Positions 55,811 to 64,000 of a stretch of DNA of 64,000 nucleotides are shown piece by piece. Location: the NCBI GenBank assembly GCA_031216915.1, contig CM062297.1, positions 364,077,704 to 364,141,703 of the forward strand. Direction: 5' to 3'. Source of the stretch: Pictodentalium vernedei (Eukaryota; Mollusca; Scaphopoda; Dentaliida; Dentaliidae). The notes under the pieces are model-generated. The model searched no databases, was not told the origin of the DNA, and saw only the letters and a program-made list of their open reading frames with translations. How positions within the stretch are numbered: position 1 is the first letter of the stretch; the number at the start of each line of letters is the position of its first letter. Position numbers and translations under genes: made by a program.

Positions 55811-56136
55811 TTCTCTATCATTCTGTCTGTTTGTGAATCTGTGGGATTTGTCAACAAACGAGGGTAAGCTTCCCACTCCATGATTTCATAATTTTTCCAA
55901 CATATCTGTTTCAGATACAATGAAATACATGTAATATGAGTTACTGTCACACACAAATTAATTGTTTATTTGATATGGTTTAAACCATCCAGAGAGCTAG
56001 AATACTCAGTGATGGGTACAGTTCAAGTCAAAATGAGTTGATTAAAGGGATGTTGAACAGCTTGTTAATATTTCTTGCATTACATTACTACTTTGCTATT
56101 TATTGACAGAAGGATTTCACAGAGGGTTTCCCTGAC

Positions 56137-56476
56137 GTTATTTATTTATTGGTGTTTACGGTCATATACTTATCCACAATTGCTAATCGTGACCGTGACA
56201 GTTTTACGGGTGGGGGACCCAGAGAGAACCACCGAGCATCGACGAGCAACTGTCAGCTCAACATTCTAATTATGTTCAAGGTCCGCTGAAGCAGGGTACC
56301 AGCGGTTGAAGACATGTGCACCATTGACATGCAGTAAGCCTTAGTACATGGCATCATCGTGCCCCCATGTTGGCAACCGGGATAAAGTGCCTTGCCCAAG
56401 GACATTACATGGGTCGTCCCAGATAGGGATCAAACTCGGGACCTCTATCATAGAAGTCAAACAGTCTACCACTGAG
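56137..56476 (-). mobile_element. SINE, head beta, tail class II
   Basis: Minus strand. Tail TTATTTATTGGTGTTTACGG. The body has a small duplication/rearrangement near 56,270-56,300. The head reads, on the minus strand, GTGGTAGACTGTTTGACTTC and box B AGTTTGATCCC. It is like the 40,672 copy. The first ~15 bp of the head are lost. Confidence 0.8.
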
Positions 56477-56623
56477 AAAATGAGCTTTCTTTCCTGGCAG
56501 TATTCATATTTGTACGGCCAAATGGTGTTGGATAACACGGAACACCAAAACATATAACACAAAATTTGTTCCCCATTGATTTTTGAAAGCAGTTATAACT
56601 AGAACTATCACTGAAGGTGATTA

Positions 56624-58158
56624 ATACCCCCGCTTTGGGTTTTTAGAGGAATGCACTTCTGATCATGTAGGCGAAGGCCATAAGGAAATGTATACATAAA
56701 GATCATTTTTTGTTGTTGAAATTTGTATTTGCATGTGGCCTTCCACAGAACAGCACTGAATACTTAAAGAGCCCACACATATATGGTTTACATTTGGAAA
56801 AACACATTTACAATGTGCAACATGTATTCAAAATCGGTTCATTAATGTAGGAGGAGTTGCACACACAAGAATCCCATTTGAAAACCCATAATAAAGGGAG
56901 ATAACCTGGTTAAAATTGTCGCAGATCAAAAATTTTAGAATATGCGCATATTCACTTAGTAGTGATGATGTCTGTAAACTTTCGTCCAAATTGATTGATA
57001 AATGTAGGAGGAGTTGCGCACACAAGAATTTCATGCAGAAACCCATATTAAATCAAAGTTCAAGAGAGATAACCTGGTTAAAATTGTCGCAGCTCAAAAA
57101 GTTTGGAATATGCACATGTTCACTTAGTAGAGATGATGTTTGAAAGGTTTCATCAAAATCGGTTCATTAATGTAGGAGGAGTTGCGCACACAAGAATTTG
57201 TTCGAACAGAAAGACATAATAAATCTAAGTCAAAGGGAGATAACCTGGTTAAAATTGTCGCAGATCAAAAATCTTGGAATATGCGCATGTTCACTTAGTA
57301 GTGATGATGTCTGAAAAGTTTTGTCCAAATTGATTGATAAATGTAGGAGGAGTTGTACGCACAAGAATTTCATGTAGAAACCCATAATAAATCTAAGTTA
57401 AAGGGAGATAACCTAGTTAAAATTGCCACAGCTCAAAAATTTTGGAATATGCGCATGTTCACTTAGTAGTGATGATGTCTGTAAACTTTCGTCCAAATTG
57501 ATTGATAAATGTAGGAGGAGTTGCGCACACAATAATTTCATGCAGAAACCCATATTAAATCAAAGTTCAAGAGAGATAACCTGGTTAAAATTGTCGCAGA
57601 TCAAAAAGTTTGGAATATGCACATGTTCACTTAGTAGAGATGATGTTTGAAAGGTTTCATCAAAATCGGTTCATTAATGTAGGAGGAGTTGCACAGACGA
57701 GAATTTGTTCGAACGGAAAGACATAATAAATCTAAGTCAAAGGGAGATAACCTGGTTAAAATTGTCGCAGATCAAAAATCTTGGAATATGCGCATGTTCA
57801 CTTGGTAGTGATGATGTCTGAAAAGTTTTGTCCAAATTGATTGATAAATGTAGGAGGAGTTGCGCACACAAGAATTTCATGTAGAAACTATATTAAATCA
57901 AAGTTCAAGAGAGATAACCTGGTTAAAATTGTCGCAGATTAAAAAGTTTGGAATATGCACATGTTCACTTAGTAGAGATGAAGGTTTCATCAAAATCGGT
58001 TCATTAATGTAGGAGGAGTTGCGCACACAAGAATTTGTCCCGACGGAAAGACGCACGGACGGATGGACAGACGGACGGATGGACGTATGGACGGACGGAC
58101 GTACGGACGTACAGGGCGATTCCTATATAGCCCCCACTTCTTCGAAGCGGGGGTATAA
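56624..58158 (+). mobile_element. Tandem-core element F
   Basis: Left end TACCCCCGCTTTGGG. Right end hairpin GCCCCCACTTCTTCGAAGC + GGGGGTATAAAAA. Eight ~165-bp monomers end in 'aatgtaggaggagttg'. They fall into two variants (preceded by GGTTCATT or TTGATAA) in the order X-Y-X-Y-Y-X-Y-X. A GACGGATGGACAGACGG block occupies about 58,050-58,112. Confidence 0.9.
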
Positions 58159-58565
58159 AAAGCTCAAAGAGCTCTTTCCTTTTTGTTTTTGGACAAGTGA
58201 GTATTCACTCAAAGACATTTTTTGCAGACAGTGCTATTTTTAAGTGGCCAAAGCACATGTTTCATTAAGTCCCAGAACATAACTAAAGCCGGATTTATTG
58301 ATTAAACATCTCTGCATATAGCAAGGCAAAGTGTCTCAAATTAACCCATTCCAAAATGATAGTAGAGTGCAACCAAAGTTGGATAATTTGGGTATTTCCA
58401 AATGGTACACTTATTCTCACTCTCATTGTGCTTGAGGGTTAAATCTAAGATTGAAAAGATATACCAATCTTACTCAGGGAAGGTAAGTACAGAAAAGTAC
58501 GAAATTAATCAGAAAATGATTTTTGTCTGACGGTACTAATATTTGTACGAGCAAAACTGGTACTG
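58159..58565 (+). repeat. Family O repeat fragment
   Basis: 'aacccattccaaaatgatag', 'aaatggtacacttattctc' and 'gtgcttgagggttaaatct' match 61,648-61,760 and 62,188-62,300. Confidence 0.6.
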
Positions 58566-58842
58566 GATTTATTTATTTATTTATTTATTTATCTATTTAT
58601 TAGGTTTTAACGACACATTAACAGCCAAGGTCATATTATGTCGGTGACAAGTTGTATGGGTGGAGGAAGCCGGAGTACCCAGAGAGAACCACCGAGCGAT
58701 GAAGAGCAGCTGCAAGCTCCCCAACATAGTGTCGCCGCACTGTAGCACAGGCAGGGTTAGATTGGTTGAAGACATGCGCACCATCGACGTGCAGTATGCC
58801 TTAGTACACGGCATCATGGTGCCCCATGCGGACAGTCGAGGT
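58566..58842 (-). mobile_element. SINE, tail class I, head lost
   Basis: Minus strand. An expanded TTTA tail, then TTTTAACGACACATTAACAGC and 'caaggtcatattatgtcgg', followed by the body. It has the 'ctgcaagctccccaacat' / 'gcacaggcagggttag' variant shared with the 5S-headed copy and 63,609. It stops before the head. Confidence 0.8.
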
Positions 58843-58852
58843 GAATTGACCG

Positions 58853-58908
58853 TGACATAATTGGAATATATCAGACAGATACAATGTCGGATATATTCCA
58901 ATTATGTC
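58853..58908. repeat. Hairpin
   Basis: GACATAATTGGAATATATC and its inverse GGATATATTCCAATTATGTC, separated by 16 bases, at the truncated end of a SINE. Confidence 0.85.
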
Positions 58909-59130
58909 CCGATCATGCAAGGCAGCAACTTGAAATTCTCAGAATGTTTCCTACTGTCCCTGCCCGACAGTTTAGTATCTTTGTCAAGTGCCGAGACCGC
59001 GTGGAAATACTGTGGATCAGGTGGAAACTGAGGGCACGATTCGTCCCTACTTTATTCTCAACTCAACGACTTTTCCATTCATTATTTACCTGCCACCGGC
59101 TGAGTTTGGTATTATATTTGTCTATTTGAT

Positions 59131-60212
59131 GAACTTTTCAACCTTAACTATTTTCGGCTTCATGTAGCACCACTGAAAGGCCACTGCACGGTTACCAATA
59201 TATTCAGGGATTGATTTTACGAAAATAACAATTATTCCGACTATACCCACATGGGAACTCCTAAATATGCCAAGGGTTAAACTTTTGATAATGACGTATA
59301 AAACAGAAGTTGTCATGCTATGCTTGCTGCATGCAGGCATAGAAAACATTCAGCATTCAATGAATTAGGAATGGAGTAAATTGTCACTTAAACCTACAAA
59401 ATTCTGAAAAAATTAGTTTTTTTCGACGGCCTCTACCATTATGCATCTGAGACAGGGATTGCGCTAAACTTTACAGCCACCTAAAAACAAAAAATATTCT
59501 TCGAATTGAACTGTGAATCCGAATTTCAAAAGCATTTTCGGATATTCTATTCCAAACTACCACTGCATGCTTATCAATATTCAGTGATTTTATGAAAATT
59601 AAAATTATTCCGACCATACCCATATGGGCAGTCTCAAATCTGCCAACAGTTAAACTTTTCATAATGACATATAAAACAAAAGTTGTCATACTATGGCTGC
59701 TGCATACAGCCATAGAAAACGTTCAGCGCTCAATCAATTAGGAATGGAGTAAATCGTCACTTAAATTTACCAAATTCTGAAAATGAGTTTTTTTGGACTG
59801 CACCTGTCTTTATGCAAACAGAACGAGCATAGGGTCAAACTTTACAACCAAACTTACAACAGCAAATATGCTCGGTAGGCAATTGTAAATACGAACATGT
59901 AAATCATGTTTCAATATTCCTATCGAAAATGGAAGAAAAGTGAGCTCCAAATTAGCCAATTTTATGAAGAATTTTAGGGCACTCAAATTCAAGGCCCGAA
60001 AACTGGGTGAAGGTTAAAACTTTTAATAAAATATATAACAGCAAAATTGTTCTTGGATGAAGGCCCAATCCTCTCATGGAAAAGGTTTTGAGACACTATG
60101 GCTCCAGTGCTGAGAAAGTGCATGTAAACGTTGGCGAAAATAACAATTATTCTGACAGTACCCTTATGGGAAGTCTCAAATCTGCCAAGGGTTAAACTTT
60201 TAATAAATATAG
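59131..60212 (+). repeat. Family O diverged tandem/segmental repeats, left block
   Basis: Recurring landmarks: 'atgggaagtctcaaatctgc' variants at ~59,254, 59,627 and 60,167, 'agggttaaacttttaataa', 'atagaaaacattcag' and 'ggaatggagtaaatcg'. Spacing is ~373 and ~540 bp. No coding content recognised. 58,909-59,130 before it is unassigned. Confidence 0.65.
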
Positions 60213-61353
60213 AACCTTAGTGAGCACGCTCATATACCCCACGCGCCCCGATATTTCAAGCTCGGAAAACTGTAATTTTTAGGAAAATGACCCAGAAATC
60301 TGTTACTTGTATTTTTCAGAGTCCAGGGCCCGTAATTTCCGCAAAAATCAGCCAAGCAGAACGAAATACAAACTTGATCTGTACGTCACTGTGGTAGACT
60401 CACATACTAAAATGGCCGTAATTTCGATAATATCTGAAAGAATGTAGAAAAAAGTCCGGAAAACTAATTTTGATGAACTTTTCAAAGTCGAAGGGCCATA
60501 ATTTTGGTAAAAATCAGTGGAGCAGAACAAATGCAAACTTAATCTGTAGGCCACCATGTTAGACAAACATACCAAAAAATCAGCTCAATATCTGGAAGAA
60601 TGTAGAGAAAAAGCCCGGAAAACTGTAATTTTGCTGAACTTTTCAAAGTCTATGGGGCCGTAATTTTGGTAAAATCAGTGGAACAAAACCCACACTTGTT
60701 CTGTAGGCCACCATATTAGACTAACATACCAAAAATCACCTCAACATCTGGAAGCGTGTAGGAAAAAAGTCTGCAAAACTGTAATTTTGATGAACTTTTC
60801 AAAGTTCAAGGGCCGTAATTTCGGTAAAAATCAGTGGTGCGGAACAAAATGCAAACTTGATCTGTAGGCCACCATGTCATGACTAACATTCCAAAAATCA
60901 GCTCAATATCTGGAAGCGTGTAGAAAAAAAGTCAGGAAAACAGTAATTTTGATGATCTTTTCAAAGTTCAAGGGCCGTAAGTTCGGTAAAAATCAGTGGA
61001 GTGGAACAAAATGCAAACATGATCTGTAGGCCACCATGTCAGACTAACAGACCAAAAATCAGCTCAATATCTGGAAGCGTGTAGAAAAAAAAGTCCGGAA
61101 AACTGTAATTTTGATGAATTTTTCAGAGTTCAAGGGCCGTAATTTTGGTAAAAATCAGAGGAGCGGAACAAAATGCAAACTTGATCTGTAGGCCACCATG
61201 TTAGACTCACATACCAAAAATCAGCTCAATATCTGGAAGGGTGTAGAAAAAAAGTCTGGAAAACAAGTAGGACTGACTGACGGACTCACAGACTGACGGA
61301 CTGACGGACTGATGGACGGACCAGTCAAAAACATTATACCCCCGCAACTTTGT
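60213..61353 (+). mobile_element. Tandem-core element G, inserted in family O
   Basis: Left end 'gagcacgctcatatacccca'. About six ~160-bp monomers with 'aagggccgtaattttggtaa', 'gatctgtaggccaccatg' and 'cagctcaatatctggaag'. A GACTGACGGACTGACGG block is followed by TATACCCCCGCAACTTTGTG, half of the usual end hairpin. The second half is missing and family O sequence resumes at once. Confidence 0.8.
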
Positions 61354-62366
61354 GGGAAGTCTCAAATCTTCTAAGGGTTAAACTTTTAATAATAACATAT
61401 AGAACAAAATTTGTTACACTTTGACTGCTGCAAGCAGCTATAGAAAACATTCAGAGCTCAAGCAATTAAAAATGGAGTAAATCGCCACCTTAATTTACAA
61501 AATTCTGAAAAAACTGGAAATTTTTTGAACGGTACCTACTTTTATGCAACCAGAATGGGATAGGGTTAAACTTTACAACCAAACTAAGAACAGCAAATAT
61601 GCTCGATAGTCAATTGTGAATGCGTACATGAAAAGTGTTTGAAATTAACTCTTTCCAAAACGATAGAAAAGGCAACCAAAAATGGCTAATTTTGGCATTT
61701 TCAAACGGTACTCTTATTTTCGCCCTCATTGTGCTAGAGGGTTAAATCTGAGATTAAGAAGTAAACAGTAACTTTCTTCCACAATCATTGTTGCATCTAG
61801 CCATACCAAAATAATTATTACAACTACCTTGTAATTAGAAAAATTTGCTCTTGAAGTTGGGGAAAATAACAAATGTTCCGACAGTACCCTTATGGGAAGT
61901 CTCAAATCTGCCAAGGGTTAAACTTTTAATAATAACATATAGAACAAAATTTGTCCTACTTTGACTGCTGCAAGCAGCTATAGAAAACATTCAGAGCTCA
62001 AGCAATTAAAAATGGAGTAAATCGCCACCTAAATTTATCAAATGCTGAAAAAATTGGAATTTTTTTGGACGGTACCTTCTTTTATGCAACCAGAATGGGA
62101 TAGAGTTAAACTTTACAACCAAACTAAGAACAGCAAATATGCTCGATAGTCAATTGTGAATGCGTACATGAAAAGTGTTTGAAATTAACCCTTTCCAAAA
62201 CGATAGAAAAGGCAACCAAAAATGGCTAATTTTGGCATTTTCAAATGGTACTCTTATTCTCAGCCTCATAGTGCTAGTGGGTTAAATCTGAGATTAAAAA
62301 GTAAACAGTAACTTTATTCCTCAATCATTGTTGCATCTATCCAAACCGAAATAATTGTTACAACGA
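61354..62366 (+). repeat. Family O tandem units, right block
   Basis: Two ~540-bp units (starts near 61,351 and 61,891) with 'tgggaagtctcaaatct', 'tttgactgctgcaagcagc', 'ttcagagctcaagcaatt' and 'atggctaattttggcatttt', very alike by eye. Confidence 0.75.
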
Positions 62367-62995
62367 CCTTGTTATTAGAGAATTTGCCCTTGAAGTTGGT
62401 CAATTTTGAAGAAAAAATCTATATTCATGTCATTTTTGGCAAGTGGGGGTTAATGTTGAAAGATTTGAGTTGTGATTGTGGTGTATCATATTATGCTGTA
62501 AACGTGTGGAAAATTTGAGCGAAATAACTGTAAACAATTTTGAGACATTCGTGAAATTGTGAAGGTTTTGGCAGAATATTTTGAAAATACGTGTTTTCAC
62601 AGATATGACGATACCGCATTACAGAATATCTTCATGCATAGAAAGCAAAACAAGCGATGTCCTTTCTGCTGTGGAAAAAATTAGTACATATGAATTATGG
62701 GCATATGTGCCGGGGTTTCATGAAGGACTGTGCCCCGACACACCCCTGAGTCAGGAAGGAGCCGATTTTTCAGCCAATATGCCAGAAAATTTCGGACAAT
62801 TTAGTTGCCCAAAATGACCACAAAACATTTTGGTTTTCCACACAAAATGTTGTTTTCCTATCTCATCACTTAGAAGTTGCAAGTAAACTGACCATTATAC
62901 TGTACATGTTGATTCAGTGGAACCGTATCCACGTTAATATTATTGATTTATAATCACACAAGTACATATAAAGAGTTCTATTACTGCATTTTAAG

Positions 62996-63495
62996 GGAAC
63001 ACAGTGGCTCAGAAGGTAGAGATGATTGTTGCAATCCAAGAAGTCCTCGGTTCGAATCCCACCTGTGGTAACCACATTATATCCTTGAGCAACACACTTC
63101 ATCCCAATTTAATTTCCCACGTGGGGGGGAGGGAGGCATGATGGCAACGTGTAGTAAGGGTACTTTGAGGGTGCACTTGTCTTCAACCAATGCTAACCCT
63201 GCTTTTGTGGAGTTAGTATGTTGGGGAGTCTGAGTCGCTTGCCATTGCTCGATGGATCTCTCCAGGTAATCAATGGGAGGGAGACCCCCCTCCCTCCCAT
63301 ACCCACATTTGGCATTTCCTCCTGAGATTCAATATTTTCGGGCTAAAAGGGTTCATCCCCCCCCACCACCTCCATCCCACCCCTGAAAAATAGCCATGTA
63401 CGCCTATGCAATGAATACCTGGACTTGAATAAATACCTATATTATGGTCATGATATAGCTGTAGATGCTGAAAGTGGCCTTAAATATCAATAATT
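62996..63495 (+). mobile_element. SINE, head alpha, shared composite copy
   Basis: Duplicate of 55,273-55,810: head ACAGTGGCTCAGAAGG and GGTTCGAATCCCACC, body, 'aatgggagggagacc' insertion and tail. The G-run is only about 8 here versus the expanded tract in copy 1. Confidence 0.75.
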
Positions 63496-63608
63496 AGTTT
63501 ATTCTCTATCATTCTGTCTGTTTGTGAATGTGTGGGATTTGTCAACAAACTATGGTAAGCTTCCTACTCCATGATTTCAGAATTTTTCCAACATATCTGT
63601 TTCAGATA

Positions 63609-63971
63609 TTTATTTATTTATAAATGTTTATGGTCACATATTTATGCACAATGGCTAATCATGACCGTGACAGTTTTGCGGGTGGAGGAAGCCGGAGTAC
63701 CCGGAGAGAACCACTGAGCAACGACGAGCAGCTGCCAGCTCCCCAACATCGTAACTCTGCACTGCAGCACAGGCAGGGTTAGATTGGTTGAAGACATGCG
63801 TATCATCGACGTGCAGTACGCCTTAGTACACGGCGTCATTGTGCCCCCACGCGGGCAATGGAAATGAAGTGTCTTGCCCAAGGACACAACGCAGTTGCCG
63901 CAGGTGGGATTCGAACCGAGGACCTCTCGGCTTGCAGCCTGCACCTCTACCTACTGAGCCACCGCGCTCCC
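63609..63971 (-). mobile_element. Full-length SINE, head alpha, tail class II
   Basis: A 363-bp element, minus strand, with an exact 14-bp target duplication, ATCTGTTTCAGATA (63,595-63,608 and 63,972-63,985). Box A TGGCTCAGTAGG (63,961-63,950) and box B GGTTCGAATCC (63,917-63,907) match the Pol III consensus. The 5' end is GGGAGCGCGG. The empty site survives at 55,904-55,917. Confidence 0.97.
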
Positions 63972-64000
63972 ATCTGTTTCAGATACAATGAAATACATGT

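Larger units (their letters stand above)
54108..55960 (+). repeat. Segmental duplication, copy 1
   Basis: From 'accttgttattagag' through 'ggttttggcagaatatttt', 'aaagcaaaacaagcgatgtc', a nested SINE and 'cagatacaatgaaatacatg' it matches 62,367-64,000 with scattered substitutions. Copy 1 has about 330 bp (~54,370-54,700) absent from copy 2 and its own SINE at 54,717. Confidence 0.85.
62367..64000 (+). repeat. Segmental duplication, copy 2 (runs off the window)
   Basis: Counterpart of 54,108-55,960, in the same orientation about 7.7-8.3 kb away. It lacks the 330-bp segment and the 54,717 SINE and carries a private SINE at 63,609. Confidence 0.85.

Noticed and set aside
58884-59129. 81-codon plus-strand frame next to a hairpin, higher GC than its surroundings
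   Set aside because: No recognisable domain and no conserved second copy to test. Its first part lies in the hairpin arm.
63907-63971. Possible tRNA gene (perfect A and B boxes)
   Set aside because: It is the head of a SINE with body, tail and target duplication. The same head occurs at several loci and no clean cloverleaf with an acceptor stem closes.

Overview
This looks like intergenic DNA from a large, repeat-rich invertebrate genome. I read it as lophotrochozoan and probably a mollusc. The reasons are abundant elements made of tandem cores plus GACGGACGG tracts with ends reading ...GTGAGCTAAAAA, tRNA-headed SINEs with ATAAATAA tails, and an I/Nimb-like LINE. The species cannot be named. 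I found no convincing host gene, no cellular tRNA or rRNA gene and no CRISPR array. The only substantial coding sequence belongs to transposons and all of it is broken or truncated.

Layout. 0-9 kb: tandem-core elements (families B, I and A), one nested in another, with TTAA-flanked MITEs between them. 9.1-11.4 kb: element C, with a dimeric higher-order array. 11.4-21 kb: MITEs, SINEs, foldback hairpins, a second B element and element D1. 21-23 kb: elements E and K. 23.3-24.3 kb: a MITE holding a 5S-rRNA-headed SINE that itself holds a LINE 3' end. 26.9-29.2 kb: a pogo-like MITE and a 5'-truncated LINE with a perfect 12-bp target duplication. 29-35 kb: MITEs and SINEs, one split by a 204-bp inverted-repeat element. 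35.8-37.7 kb: element Q with twelve ~150-bp monomers. 38-44.9 kb: a Tc1-like transposase relic, A fragments, a complete SINE, a G-run array (L), D2 and M. 46.1-52.3 kb: a full-length 6.18-kb LINE on the minus strand with a 13-bp target duplication. 52.3-64 kb: nested cores (H, N), elements F and G, and a direct segmental duplication (about 54.1-55.96 kb and 62.37-64 kb) with two clean SINE occupied/empty-site pairs.

How the parts relate. The LINE's last ~50 nt resemble the 3' tails of one SINE tail class, so this LINE family is a plausible source of retrotransposition machinery for those SINEs. The SINEs are modular, with at least four 5' heads (three tRNA-like, one 5S-like) and two 3' tails on one body. 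The tandem-core elements are modular in the same way: families A and D share termini but not cores, while D1 and D2 share a core but not termini. No autonomous partner for the tandem-core elements is present in the window. Architecture alone suggests the pearl/HINE (Helitron-like) or tandem-repeat-containing MITE classes described from bivalves. Family letters (A, B, C...) are labels used only in this annotation.
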